Counted from the first letter of the stretch, positions 16,038 through 25,547 are shown. The stretch is 64,000 bases of DNA from Streptomyces sp. R44 (GCF_041053105.1 NZ_CP163444.1:7472501-7536500); one strand, 5' to 3'. The notes: generated by a model from the letters alone, not told the origin. Translations and numbers: made by a program.

Positions 16038-18773
16038 CTAGCCTTGGGGGAGGGAGGGGTGATCGGTCTGGCTCAGGAGGAGGGGGAGTTCGGTTCGGGT
16101 GGTGATGCCGAGCTTGGGGAAGGCCCGGTAGAGGTGGTGGCCGACGGTGCGGGGGCTGAGGAAGAGCTGGGTGGCGATCTGGCGGTTGGTGGCGCCCGTT
16201 GCGGCGAGTCGTATGACTTCCCGTTCCTGCGGGCTGAGCCGGCTGAGCAGCGGGTCGGGGCGGCTGTCGGGGTCCGTGGTCTCGCCGGTGGCCTGGAGTT
16301 CGGTGCGGGCCCGGGACGCCCATGGCGGGGCGTCGAGTCTGTCGAACGTCTCCAGGGCGGTGCGAAGGTGGTTGCGGGCGTCGGTGCGGCGTCTTTCGCG
16401 GCGGAGCCATTCCCCGTACAGCAGCTCGGTGCGGGCTCGTTCGAACGGCTGGGTGGTGCCCTCGTCGTGCAGGCGCAGCGCGTCCTTGAAGTGCTGCTCG
16501 GCCTGGTCGTCCGGAGCAGTCAGTGCCTGGCAGCGGTGCGAAAGGGCGAGTGCCGCCGGTTGGCGTGCTGCCTGCGCCCATTGCGCCAGCAGCGTCGCGG
16601 GCTCCGTCGCGCGCTCTCGCTGCCCGGCCCGGATCGCGGCCTCCACCAGGTCGGGGAGGAGGAAGGCCGCGAGAGCGGGGTGCCCCACACGGGACCTTGC
16701 CGCCTCCAGGTGGGTGAGCGCGCTCGCGGCGTCGCCGAGGCCGAGGTCGAGCAGACCGAGGGCCCGGTGCGCGTGGGCGGCGGCCAGATCGATGCCGTGG
16801 GCATCGGCGTAGTCCAGTGCCGCTGTGCTCAGGTCGGTGCACTGCTCCTGTCCGCCCTGGAGGGCGGCGAGTGTCGCCAGGGTCGCGTGCAGGTACGTCT
16901 CCCGGTGGCGGCGGCCGAACTGCTGCGCGACGGCCAGCCCCTCCATGGCGGCGCTGCGGGCCTCCTCGTGGAGCCCCAGCGACATGTGGGCCTCGGCGAG
17001 CAGGTGCAGCGTGGTGTGGAGCCAGCCGACCACGTCTTGGGCCCGGCAGTCGCGTACGCAGGCGACGGCGATGTCGAGGGTGGTGCGGTGATCGGCGAAG
17101 AGCTGGCTGTACGTCCCGGCCAGGACCCTTTCGGCGAATCCCGCCTCCCCGCCCCCGTCCCCGGCCTGCGCATGCCTCATCGTGTCCCTGACCGCGTCGA
17201 GGGGGCCGGTCATCGCTCTCGCCATCGCGTACTCCGGCGATTCGGGGAGCCGGGCCGCGACGTCGGCCATCAGCCGGCGGTCGCCGGAGGACTGTGCCGT
17301 CTGGACCGCCTCGGTCAGCACCGGGGCCAGATCGGCGGAACGGCCGAGCCGGTCCGCGCATTCGAGCAGGATGCGTGCGGCCTGGCCGGGTGATCCCCGG
17401 TCGAGCTCGACGATGGCCCGCACGCGGGCGAAGTCGGCGAGCATTCCCTGGTCCAGGGCGAGCGCGTTGATGCGGTCGGTGAGGGCCGCGGTGCGGTGGA
17501 ACTGCCCGGCCTCGGCAGAGGTGAAGGCAGCGGCGGCCAGGAGCCGGGCGCGTCCGGCGGAGTCCGCGGTCAGCTGTGCTGCCCGTTCGTAGGAGGCCGA
17601 GGCCGAGGCGGTCCCCTGACGGCCTCCCGCCCTCTGCGCGACGCCCACCATCTCGGCAGCGACGGCTTCGTCGGTTCCGGTCGTGGCGGCCGCCAGATGC
17701 CAGGCCCGGCGGTCGGCGTGCTGGGCGTCGCCCGGCTCCCCGTCCAGCGCGTCGGCCAGGGCCCGATGGGCTGCGAGGCGCCGGGCCAGCGCGGCGTCCT
17801 GGTAGGTGGCGGACCTGACGAGGGGGTGACGGAAGGACAGGGTGTGCTCGGTGAGCAGGACGAGCGTGGCGCGTTCCGCGGGTTCGAGGTCCTCCAGCGT
17901 GGCACCGAAGCGCGTCGATGCCCGCAGGACGAGGTCGAGGTCGCCGGAGTCATCGGCCGCGGCCACCAGCAGCATGGCCCGGGTGGCGTCGGGCAGTCGG
18001 CGGATCTGTTCCTGGAACGTCTCCTGGATCCGGCTGGAGGGCGAGGACAGCCCGGCGGGGAGGGTGACAGGGTTCAGCTGGCCGGCACGCTGTTCCGCGG
18101 TGAGGGCCGCGGGCAGTTCCAGCAGGGCCAGGGGGTTGCCCTGGGCTTGCTCGATGATCTGTTCCCGTGCGTAGGGCGACAGGGTGGCGACGCGGTCGCT
18201 GAGGAAGGCGTTGACGGCGGCGGAGTCGAGCCCCTCCAGCAGCAGTTGCGGCAAGCCGGTGATCTGTCCGCCGGGCACACCGTCCCGGACGGCGAACAGC
18301 ATCACCACGCCCTCGGTGTGGAGCCGTCGGGCCGCGAACGTCAGCGCGTCCAGGGACGCCCGGTCCAGCCACTGGGAGTCGTCGATCAGGCACAGGAGAG
18401 GACCGCCGCCCGCGGCCTGCGACAGGGTCGTCAGCACCGCTGTCCCCAGGCTGAACCGGTCTCTCACCGATTCGCCGGACACCCCGAACGCTGCGTTCAG
18501 GGCGGCTGCCTGCGGCGCGGGCAGCCGGTCCAGTTGATCGGTGACGGGCCACAGGAGCTGGTGCAGGCCACCGAAGGCCAGCTCCGTCTCCGACTCGATG
18601 CCCACGGTCCGCAGCACACGCCCGGGGCCCGCGAGCCCGGCGGCGTACTCCATCAGTGCCGTCTTGCCTATTCCCGCCTCACCGTGAAGCACCAGCGCGC
18701 AGCTCGCACCGTCGCCGGCACGCGTGAGCATCCGGCGTATCTGGTCCTGCTCGATCCCCCGCCCGTACAGCAT
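16038..18773 (-). CDS. LAL-type LuxR-family transcriptional regulator (large ATP-binding)
   Basis: 911 residues. The N-terminal STAND-type ATPase has Walker A GEAGIGKT (31-38) and Walker B LLCLIDD (126-132). A long TPR-like helical middle follows, then a C-terminal LuxR/FixJ helix-turn-helix (LSPQEREVIRLAATGATNRQIA ... SPRTVGHHL). LAL proteins usually activate antibiotic or carbohydrate-use genes in response to a ligand. The ATG has no Shine-Dalgarno; TAGATT lies 6 nt upstream (18780-18785), so the mRNA may be leaderless. The gene diverges from the GNAT gene at 18902. The target is unknown. Confidence 0.88.
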   Translation of the reverse strand: MLYGRGIEQDQIRRMLTRAGDGASCALVLHGEAGIGKTALMEYAAGLAGPGRVLRTVGIESETELAFGGLHQLLWPVTDQLDRLPAPQAAALNAAFGVSGESVRDRFSLGTAVLTTLSQAAGGGPLLCLIDDSQWLDRASLDALTFAARRLHTEGVVMLFAVRDGVPGGQITGLPQLLLEGLDSAAVNAFLSDRVATLSPYAREQIIEQAQGNPLALLELPAALTAEQRAGQLNPVTLPAGLSSPSSRIQETFQEQIRRLPDATRAMLLVAAADDSGDLDLVLRASTRFGATLEDLEPAERATLVLLTEHTLSFRHPLVRSATYQDAALARRLAAHRALADALDGEPGDAQHADRRAWHLAAATTGTDEAVAAEMVGVAQRAGGRQGTASASASYERAAQLTADSAGRARLLAAAAFTSAEAGQFHRTAALTDRINALALDQGMLADFARVRAIVELDRGSPGQAARILLECADRLGRSADLAPVLTEAVQTAQSSGDRRLMADVAARLPESPEYAMARAMTGPLDAVRDTMRHAQAGDGGGEAGFAERVLAGTYSQLFADHRTTLDIAVACVRDCRAQDVVGWLHTTLHLLAEAHMSLGLHEEARSAAMEGLAVAQQFGRRHRETYLHATLATLAALQGGQEQCTDLSTAALDYADAHGIDLAAAHAHRALGLLDLGLGDAASALTHLEAARSRVGHPALAAFLLPDLVEAAIRAGQRERATEPATLLAQWAQAARQPAALALSHRCQALTAPDDQAEQHFKDALRLHDEGTTQPFERARTELLYGEWLRRERRRTDARNHLRTALETFDRLDAPPWASRARTELQATGETTDPDSRPDPLLSRLSPQEREVIRLAATGATNRQIATQLFLSPRTVGHHLYRAFPKLGITTRTELPLLLSQTDHPSLPQG

Positions 18774-18901
18774 GGGGTCAATCTACCCAAGGATCCCGCC
18801 TTCTTGATCATCGCGTTAAGTCATGCCGACCGATGTGCCGGACCGTCAGACCGCCATAGCTTTCCGTGCATCAGGTCACATCGATCGCAGGAGTCGTCAC
18901 C

Positions 18902-19903
18902 TTGTCCGAGCACGTCCACGTCGTACCTCTCCATCGAGTCTCGGTGACCGATGCCGCCGCATGGCACCAGGTCGTCGCCGCCTCGATGGCCCACGACCTG
19001 CCGGGAGTGCCGTCTCCCGGCCCGGGGCAGGTCCATGCCCAGCTCACCAAGCCCACCCTGGACAGCTCCCGGCTGACCTGGCTGGCCACCGGAGCGGACG
19101 GTGTCCCGATCGCGGTCGCGGGCCTGCGGCTGTTCGCCTCCGAGGGGAGGGATCACCTCGCCGAACTGGAACTCCACGTCGACCCCGCACACCGGCGTCT
19201 GGGAGCCGGCTCCCGCCTGCTGTCGACCGTCGTGGCGGCCTGCCGCACCGAGGGCCGGCGGAGCCTGATCGTCGAAGCTCCGGCGGAAAGCCCGGGCGAA
19301 GCATTCTGCGTACGGTGGGGCTTCCGACGGGCACTGAGTCTGGACCACCTGCTGCTGCACCTCGACCGGTCGGACGAGGCTGCCGTGATCACGGCCGCCG
19401 GCACCGGGCACCCCGGGTACCGGCTGGTCCACTGGACCGGAACTGTTCCCGATGGCCTTGCCGACGCCTTCGCCGCGGCCAAGAACGCGATGAACGACAT
19501 GCCCATGGGGGAGCTGGACTACGGCAGCGTGGCGTGGGACGCCGACCGCGTCCGCGCCATGGGCAAGGTGATCTCCGACCGAGGGGACGTACTACTGACC
19601 CTCGCCGCTGTCCACGACGACGGCACCATGGCCGGCTATACGGAGGTCGTGCTCCCCGGGGGCTCTGGGCCGCGTGCCCAGCAGTACGACACGGCGGTCG
19701 TGCCCGCGCACCGCGGCCACGGGCTGGGGCTGTGGGTCAAGGCTGCCATGGTGCGCAGGCTGCGCTCCGAGCACCCGGAAGTGGTCGAAATCGAGACGGA
19801 CAACGCCGAGGACAACGTCCACATGCTGGCGGTCAACCGCGCACTGGGTTTCCGCTCCTACCGGCGCACGCGCGAGTTCCAGCTCGACGTGCCCGCGATC
19901 TGA
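18902..19903 (+). CDS. Tandem GNAT-family N-acetyltransferase
   Basis: 333 residues from TTG at 18902, chosen because AGGAG lies 8 nt upstream; the ATG at 18866 has no site. Two acetyl-CoA-binding repeats are visible: LELHVDPAHRRLGAGSRLL in the first half and VVPAHRGHGLGLWVK followed by NRALGF in the second, both with the R/Q-x-x-G-x-G/A signature. Tandem GNATs in actinobacteria acetylate amine-bearing metabolites or antibiotics, and MshD has the same architecture, but this is not clearly MshD. It diverges from the LAL regulator, which may control it. Substrate unknown. Confidence 0.8.
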   Translation: MSEHVHVVPLHRVSVTDAAAWHQVVAASMAHDLPGVPSPGPGQVHAQLTKPTLDSSRLTWLATGADGVPIAVAGLRLFASEGRDHLAELELHVDPAHRRLGAGSRLLSTVVAACRTEGRRSLIVEAPAESPGEAFCVRWGFRRALSLDHLLLHLDRSDEAAVITAAGTGHPGYRLVHWTGTVPDGLADAFAAAKNAMNDMPMGELDYGSVAWDADRVRAMGKVISDRGDVLLTLAAVHDDGTMAGYTEVVLPGGSGPRAQQYDTAVVPAHRGHGLGLWVKAAMVRRLRSEHPEVVEIETDNAEDNVHMLAVNRALGFRSYRRTREFQLDVPAI

Positions 19904-19941
19904 TCTCCGTACGACGTCCCCCTAGAAGAAGCGAGCAGCCC

Positions 19942-20229
19942 TTGCACAAGCTGGACACCACCTGCGACACCCCCCGCCCACCCGTGATCACACCCCCGGC
20001 GGGCCACGTCAGCGCCTCCCCGAACACCAGCGCGACCCGCCTGGCGGCCCCCGGCAGCGGAAGCACCGAGCTCAGCACCCGGACCGTCACGGGGGACGAG
20101 GCCGCAAACCGCCCCGAGCGCTCCACCCGTCGCGATCACATGTGGACGGCCATGTCGGGCACGCGAGAGGCGGTGCTCGGGCCGCCCTCGCAGCTGCTCG
20201 GCCTGATGGCCTTCCCGTACGTGCGTTGA
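19942..20229 (+). CDS. Hypothetical protein, possibly a gene fragment
   Basis: 95 residues from TTG. Third-position GC is very high, as in real Streptomyces genes, yet nothing is recognised. The sequence is Thr/Pro/Ser-rich and ends LLGLMAFPYVR. There is no good ribosome-binding site. It lies between the GNAT gene and the truncated serine hydrolase, overlapping the disrupted region, so it may be a relic joined by the same rearrangement. Low certainty. Confidence 0.3.
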   Translation: MHKLDTTCDTPRPPVITPPAGHVSASPNTSATRLAAPGSGSTELSTRTVTGDEAANRPERSTRRDHMWTAMSGTREAVLGPPSQLLGLMAFPYVR

Positions 20230-20279
20230 CCTGCTGGGTGGCGGACAAGACCGAAAGTGCCGCCACGTCGACTCCGGCA

Positions 20280-20927
20280 AGATCCCGGGCCGAGTGCCGG
20301 CTGCGGCTGGACGATCCGGTGGACCGGTGGCTGCCGGAGCTGGCCGACCGGCAGGTCCTGAAGACGTACGACGGCCCGCTCGACGACACCGTCCCGGCGC
20401 GCCGTCCGATCACCGTCCGGGACGTGCTGACCTCCACCTTCGGCCTCGGTATGGACTTGACCTCGATCGGTACGCCGATCATGAACGAGGCCTTCGCACA
20501 GGGGCTGACGCCCAACCTGCCCACGCCGATGCCCGAGCAGGACGAGTGGCTGCGCCGCCTGGGCGCGCTGCCGCTGATGCACCAGCCCGGTGACCACTGG
20601 CAGTACCACCTCGCCGGCGTACTGGTCTCCCGGGTGGTCGGCAAGACCTTCGAGGAGGCGCTGCGCGACAGCGTCTTCGGCCCCCTCGGGATGGAGGACA
20701 CCGGCTTCCACGTCCCGGACGACAAGATCGAGCGGCTGCCGGTCCTCTACGCGCCCGACCCGGAGTCCGGCGAGTTCCACGTATGGGACGCGCCCAAGGG
20801 CGGCCGTTGGAACATTCCTCCGGCGTTCCAGGGCGGTGGCGGTGGTCTGGTCTCCACCGTGGACGACTACCGCGCCCGCGCCACACACGAAGTCCGTCCC
20901 AACGGACCCGGGGCAGGCAGGCCCTGA
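20280..20927 (+). pseudogene. Truncated serine beta-lactamase-like hydrolase (class C/S12 family)
   Basis: From about 20286 the frame reads RLRLDDPVDRWLPELA, PITVRDVLTSTFGLGMD, LPLMHQPGDHWQYHLAG and FGPLGMEDTGFHVPDD, typical of the middle of S12 beta-lactamase-family hydrolases. The upstream part with the catalytic SxxK is missing, and the frame derails after LVSTVDDYRA near 20880, losing the C-terminal third with the KTG-like motif. It therefore cannot be active. It lies directly before the glycosyltransferase-methyltransferase fusion, so a deletion probably joined these genes. Confidence 0.75.
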
Positions 20928-20995
20928 AGACCTGGATCCTGCCGAACCGACGCCGGCTGATGCCGGCAGGCACCTATAGAAACGAGAAGCACGAC

Positions 20996-22945
20996 ATGCG
21001 TGTGTTGTTGATGGCGTACGGATCGCGCGGCGACATCGCCCCACTGGCGGGACTGGCCGCGACGCTGCGGGAACTCGGCGCGGCGGTGCGCGTGTGCGCA
21101 CCGCCGGACGAGGAGTTCGCGGAACTGCTGGCCGGTGTCGGCGCGGAGCTGGTCCCCTTCGGGCGGGACGTGCGCGCGCTGCGGACGGGAGCGCCGCCGT
21201 CGGACGCGGCCGCGTTCGCGGCCGAGCTGGTCGCCGAGCACTTCGAAACGGTCGGCAAGGCGGCCGAGGGCTGTGACGTGCTGGTGGCGAGCGGTCTGAT
21301 GCCGGCCGGCGCCCGTTCGGTGGCCGAGAAGCTGGGCATCCGCTACGTGTACGTCGGCCTCCACCCCTTCGAGATGCCCTCACCGCATTACCTGCCGCCG
21401 CCGCGGCCCGGCCGGCCGGCCCCGCCCGGCACGACCGACAACCAGGCCCTGTGGGACCTGGATACCGAGAAGGTCAACGCTCTCTACCGGGAGCCCCTCA
21501 ACGCCCATCGTGCGGCGCTCGGCCTTTCACCGGTGGACGACGTACGCGCCCACGTCTTCAGCGAGCGGCCCTGGCTCGCGGTGGACCCGGTCCTGGGCCC
21601 GTGGAAGGAACTGCCGGACCTCGACGTCGTGCAGACGGGCGCGTGGATCCTGCGCGACGAACGCCCCCTCCCCGCCGATCTGGTGGCGTTCCTGGACGCC
21701 GGCACCGCGCCGGTGTACGTCGGCTTCGGCAGCATGCCCCTGAGCGCGGCCACCGAGATCGCCAGGACCGCCGTGGAGGCGGTCCGTGCGCAGGGCCGCC
21801 GCGTGCTCGTCTCCCGCGGCTGGGCGGACCTGGGCCTGGTCGACGGCTCGGACGACTGCTTAGCCGTCGGCGACGTCAACCACCAGTCCCTGTTCCGCCG
21901 GGTCGCCGCGGTCGTGCACCACGGCGGCGCGGGCACCACGACCACCGCCGCCCTGGCGAGCGCACCGCAGGTGGTGGTACCTCAGTTCGCCGACCAGCCG
22001 CACTGGGCCGCCCGCGTGGCCGAGCTGGGCATCGGTTCGGCACACGACGGCCCGATCCCGACCGTCGAGTCCCTGTCGGCTGCCCTCAAGACCGCCCTGG
22101 CCCCCGAAACGGCGGCACGGGCGAAGGCCGTCGCCGGCACGCTCCACACCGACGGAACGATGGTGGCCGCGAATCTGCTCCTCGACACGGAGCACGCCGC
22201 CGCGCCGATGAGCCGCGAACAGATCTCCGCGATCGCCCATGCCGACCACCCGATCAAGTCCCCGCTCGACGACGACTCGGTCAGCCGGCTGCTCGAACGC
22301 GGCCTGCCGCGAGGCGACGAGCGCGTGCTCGACCTCGGATGCGGCACGGCGGAATGGCTCCTGCGCGCCCTGGAGACACGCCCGCACCTGCACGCCGAGG
22401 GCGTCGACGTCTCCGAGGTCGCCCTGACGCAGGCACGGGAGGCAGCGCGCGCACGCGGCGTCGACGAGCGCCTGGTCCTCCACCGGCAGCAGGCCGCGGA
22501 CTTCGGCCCTTCAGAGCCCTTCGACCTGGTGATCAGCATCGGCGCCACGCACGCCTTCGGCGGCCTCCTGCCCACCCTCGCTGCGGCCCGCGAGCACCTG
22601 GCTCCCGGCGGCCGCGTCCTGATCGGTGAGTCGTTCTGGGACCGCGACCCGTCACCGGAGGCCGTCGAGATGTTCGGTGAACTCGACGACCTGGCGACGA
22701 CGGTGGACCACGTCGTCGCCGACGGCTGGACGCCCGTCCACGGCCACGTCAGCACCCGCGCTGAGCTGGACGCCTACGAGTGGGCCTGCTGGGGCTCGCT
22801 GGCCTCATGGGCTCTGGACCACCGCACGGATCCGGCCGCCGCGCAGGTGCTGGAGGCTGCCACCGACGCACGTGCGCAGTGGCTCCACGGGTACCGGGAC
22901 AGCTTCGGCTTCGTCTGCCTGGTGCTGCGTCGCACCTCGGAGTGA
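20996..22945 (+). CDS. Glycosyltransferase (GT1/GT28-like) fused to SAM-dependent methyltransferase
   Basis: 649 residues; ATG with GAGAAG 8 nt upstream. Residues 1-400 form a GT-B glycosyltransferase: N-terminal MAYGSRGDIAPL and the donor-site motif HHGGAGTTTTAAL followed by PQFADQPHWA near 308-335, as in UDP/TDP-sugar transferases acting on antibiotics, sterols or macrolides. Residues from 405 are a class I methyltransferase with motif I VLDLGCGTAEW near 444-454. The junction keeps MSREQISAIAHADHPI, which looks like a free methyltransferase start (ATG at 22208), so this may be a recent in-frame fusion. Codon 289 (21860-21862) is TTA, the rare codon read by bldA tRNA. The fusion could glycosylate and methylate one natural product; the substrate is unknown. 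Confidence 0.85.
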   Translation: MRVLLMAYGSRGDIAPLAGLAATLRELGAAVRVCAPPDEEFAELLAGVGAELVPFGRDVRALRTGAPPSDAAAFAAELVAEHFETVGKAAEGCDVLVASGLMPAGARSVAEKLGIRYVYVGLHPFEMPSPHYLPPPRPGRPAPPGTTDNQALWDLDTEKVNALYREPLNAHRAALGLSPVDDVRAHVFSERPWLAVDPVLGPWKELPDLDVVQTGAWILRDERPLPADLVAFLDAGTAPVYVGFGSMPLSAATEIARTAVEAVRAQGRRVLVSRGWADLGLVDGSDDCLAVGDVNHQSLFRRVAAVVHHGGAGTTTTAALASAPQVVVPQFADQPHWAARVAELGIGSAHDGPIPTVESLSAALKTALAPETAARAKAVAGTLHTDGTMVAANLLLDTEHAAAPMSREQISAIAHADHPIKSPLDDDSVSRLLERGLPRGDERVLDLGCGTAEWLLRALETRPHLHAEGVDVSEVALTQAREAARARGVDERLVLHRQQAADFGPSEPFDLVISIGATHAFGGLLPTLAAAREHLAPGGRVLIGESFWDRDPSPEAVEMFGELDDLATTVDHVVADGWTPVHGHVSTRAELDAYEWACWGSLASWALDHRTDPAAAQVLEAATDARAQWLHGYRDSFGFVCLVLRRTSE

Positions 22946-22999
22946 TCGCGTAGGTGCCTGGCCCACACACCAGGGTGTTCCCCGCTGGATATCTCACGG

Positions 23000-23992
23000 T
23001 CAATTCGCCTCCGGCCCGAACCGGGCCTTGTATGCCGACGGAGTGATGCCGGTCTCTCGGCGCATCAGCGCGCGCAAGTTGGCAGCGGTGCCGAGCCCGC
23101 TGCGCCGTGCGACCACTTCGAAGCGGTACTCACCGCGTTCGATCAACCGGCATGCCAGGGCGAGACGTTCCCCTGTGAGCCATGTCAACGGTGTCGTTCC
23201 CAGCTGGGCCCGGAAGCGGCGATGCAGCGTCGCCGAACTGACCGCCGCACGGGCCGCAAGGTCAGAGACCGCGAGCCGTGAGTCCAACCGCTCCTGAGCC
23301 CAGGCCAGGACCGGCGCCAGGGACTCGTCCGACAGGTCGGGCATGGGGCGCTCCACAAACTGCCGCTGCCCGCCGTCCCGGTGCGCGGCGAAGACCAGCC
23401 GCCGGCTCACGGAACTGGCGACCTCCGCGCCGTGGTCGCGGCGGACCACATGCAGCCCGAGATCGAGCGCGGCCGCGCTCCCCGCTGCGGTCAGGATGTC
23501 GCCGTCGTCCACGAACAGCACGTCCGATTCAAGGTGGACAGAGGGGAAGCGGGCACGGAAGGAATCCGCCCACTGCCAGTGCGCGGTGGCCCGGCGGCCA
23601 TCGAGGACCCCGGCCTCGGCCAGTGTGAAGGCGCCGCTGCAGAAGCCGATCAGGCGCGTACCACGTGCGTGCGCCCGTCTGACGGCATCGAGCACGGCGG
23701 GACGGTGGGGCACCTCGGTGTCCGGGCGGTTGGGGACGATCAAGGTGTCCGCCTCGTCGGCCGCTTCCAGACCGGCGACTCCCGTGAGCGTGAAGAACCC
23801 GTCTCGCATCAGGGTGCGGGGCGCGGGAGAGCAGAGCCTGAAGTCGTAGAGATCACGACCGATCTCCGGTCTGCGCAGACCGAAGACCTCGGTCGCGCAG
23901 CCGAGCTCGAAGGGGTTCGAGTTCTCGTCCACGATCACGACGACCCGGTGTGCGCCCGTCGCCCGAAGCGCCTGCGAGGATTCTTTCGTCAT
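23000..23992 (-). CDS. GlxA-type AraC-family transcriptional regulator (DJ-1/PfpI + HTH)
   Basis: 330 residues, normal for the family. Residues 15-190 are a DJ-1/PfpI amidotransferase-like domain with the nucleophile-elbow-like IGFCSGAF (C118). Residues about 230-325 carry the AraC double HTH (LAARAAVSSATLHRRFRAQLG ... ITPSAYKARF). ATG with AGGA 9 nt upstream. It is transcribed divergently from a cupin gene 52 bp away, which is its most likely target. The ligand is unknown. Confidence 0.88.
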   Translation of the reverse strand: MTKESSQALRATGAHRVVVIVDENSNPFELGCATEVFGLRRPEIGRDLYDFRLCSPAPRTLMRDGFFTLTGVAGLEAADEADTLIVPNRPDTEVPHRPAVLDAVRRAHARGTRLIGFCSGAFTLAEAGVLDGRRATAHWQWADSFRARFPSVHLESDVLFVDDGDILTAAGSAAALDLGLHVVRRDHGAEVASSVSRRLVFAAHRDGGQRQFVERPMPDLSDESLAPVLAWAQERLDSRLAVSDLAARAAVSSATLHRRFRAQLGTTPLTWLTGERLALACRLIERGEYRFEVVARRSGLGTAANLRALMRRETGITPSAYKARFGPEAN

Positions 23993-24044
23993 GTGCGATT
24001 CCTAGCACTCACGCCGCGTCTGCGAACGGGTTCACGATGAGCCC

Positions 24045-24440
24045 GTGAGCAACGAACCCATTCCCCTCAGCAAGGCTCTGGCCTCCTTCGACGCCCTGTG
24101 GAGCCCCCGGATCGTCACGCGCGTCAACGACTACGACGTCCGCATCGCCAAGGTCGAGGGCGAACACATCTGGCACGTCCACGACGACACCGACGAGTTC
24201 TTCCTGGTACTCGACGGCGAGCTGCACATCTCCTTGCGCGAGCACGATGGCGAGCGCACGGTCCTCCTCTCACAGGGGGCGGTCTTCACCGTCCCCCGAG
24301 GCACGGAACACAAGCCGTACGCCCCGTCCGGCGCCGCGATCCTCATGTTCGAGCCCAGCGGGACACCGACCGTAGGTGATCGCCACGACGAGGTCCCAGA
24401 CCACGTGGACTCCACGACCGGACATCCACTCAACGCCTGA
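24045..24440 (+). CDS. Single-domain cupin protein
   Basis: 131 residues from GTG. The cupin motif 1 is present as H-x-H-x4-E-x6-G (HVHDDTDEFFLVLDG), with motif 2 near VFTVPRGTEHKPYAP, so a metal site is likely. Cupins of this size are dioxygenases, isomerases or ligand sensors; the activity cannot be told. No clear ribosome-binding site is seen. It sits 52 bp from the divergent GlxA-type regulator, probably its controller. Confidence 0.75.
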   Translation: MSNEPIPLSKALASFDALWSPRIVTRVNDYDVRIAKVEGEHIWHVHDDTDEFFLVLDGELHISLREHDGERTVLLSQGAVFTVPRGTEHKPYAPSGAAILMFEPSGTPTVGDRHDEVPDHVDSTTGHPLNA

Positions 24441-24768
24441 GCCTTCGCCGCAGCCACCGCCGGCGCCGACGGCTCCTGGCGTCCTCGGGGGCTCATGGAT
24501 CAGCCGCCCCCTCGTCGAGGTGACGGTGATCACGGATGCCGGCGGGGGAGTCCTGCGTACGCTTGTGGGGTCGTCGCGGTGAGATCTGGCGGGGCGAGCG
24601 ACGTCCTGCCGTCGATGCCTGATGATGCGTCAGGAAGTCAGCAAGCGGTCAGCACGAGTCCTGGAAAACCTGGGGACAGCTGCCCGGACTGCGACTCGTT
24701 GTAGGGTGTGGAAACAGCCCTTGACCTGCAAAAACGCAGGCAGGGAGCCTAAGTCCAGGAGTACCTCA
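24441..24768. other. 328-bp intergenic region upstream of panD
   Basis: No gene is supported. A TTGACC hexamer at 24721-24726 could be a -35 box for panD, but no good -10 follows. AGGAG at 24757-24761 is the panD ribosome-binding site. Confidence 0.45.
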
Positions 24769-25194
24769 GTGATACGCACCATGTTCAAGTCGAAGATCCA
24801 TCGCGCCACCGTGACCCAGGCCGACCTGCACTACGTCGGCTCCGTCACCATCGACGCGGAGCTGATGGAGGCCGCCGACCTGCTGCCCGGCGAGCTGGTC
24901 CACATCGTCGACATCGACAACGGAGCCCGCCTGGAGACCTATGTCATCGAGGGCGAGCGCGGCTCCGGTGTCATCGGGATCAACGGCGCGGCCGCCCACC
25001 TCGTGCACCCCGGCGACCTGGTGATCCTCATCAGCTACACGCAGCTCGAGGACGCGGAGGCGCGGAGCTTCGTGCCGCGCGTCGTGCACGTCGACGGCGA
25101 CAACCGCATCGTGGAGCTCGGCGGCGACGCGTCCGCGCCCGTCCCCGGCAGCGACACCGTCCGCGGCCCGCACGCCGTGCCCGCCCAGGTCTGA
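24769..25194 (+). CDS. panD: Aspartate 1-decarboxylase
   Basis: 141 residues from GTG at 24769 with AGGAG 7 nt upstream; an upstream in-frame start is less likely because the family begins (M/V)[14 protein letters not shown]. PanD decarboxylates L-aspartate to beta-alanine for pantothenate and CoA synthesis. It is a pyruvoyl enzyme made by self-cleavage between Gly24 and Ser25, seen here in HYVGSVTID. Lys9, the NGA segment (GINGAAAHL) and the conserved R-L-x-T-Y motif are present. The C-terminal tail is acidic and variable, as in other Streptomyces PanD. No other pan gene is adjacent. Confidence 0.95.
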   Translation: MIRTMFKSKIHRATVTQADLHYVGSVTIDAELMEAADLLPGELVHIVDIDNGARLETYVIEGERGSGVIGINGAAAHLVHPGDLVILISYTQLEDAEARSFVPRVVHVDGDNRIVELGGDASAPVPGSDTVRGPHAVPAQV

Positions 25195-25358
25195 GCCGCC
25201 CGGGCGCCCGGCTCCTCCTCCGAGGGGCCGGGTGACCCGAAGGGCCGGGTCCGGCGGGCGCGGCCGGGGTGGCGGGGCGACCCTGGAGAGGGAGCCCCCG
25301 CAAGGCTCCGTGCGGCCGAGTCTCCGCGCCAGGGGTCCCGTCGACCGGGAGGTCCGTC

Positions 25359-25547
25359 ATGACCCACCCTTCCCCCGATCCGCTGCCGCCGTCGCCGATC
25401 CCGCCGCCCGTTCCCTCGCCGCCGCCGGTGCCCCCGCCGAACCCGGTGCCGGTCCCGCCGGAGCCGTCACCGACCCCGGTGCCCCAGCCGGGCGGGCCCG
25501 TACCGGAACCCGAACCTCAGCCCGAACCCGGCCCCGCCGGCGGTTGA
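25359..25547 (+). CDS. Small proline-rich protein
   Basis: 62 residues, about half proline, built from PPxP, PVP and PEP repeats. The ATG is preceded by GGGAGG with 6-nt spacing, an excellent ribosome-binding site, which argues that the ORF is translated. There is no signal peptide, membrane segment or cysteine. It is likely disordered and may bind a partner. It sits 113 bp before the cell-wall hydrolase gene on the same strand. Function unknown. Confidence 0.55.
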   Translation: MTHPSPDPLPPSPIPPPVPSPPPVPPPNPVPVPPEPSPTPVPQPGGPVPEPEPQPEPGPAGG

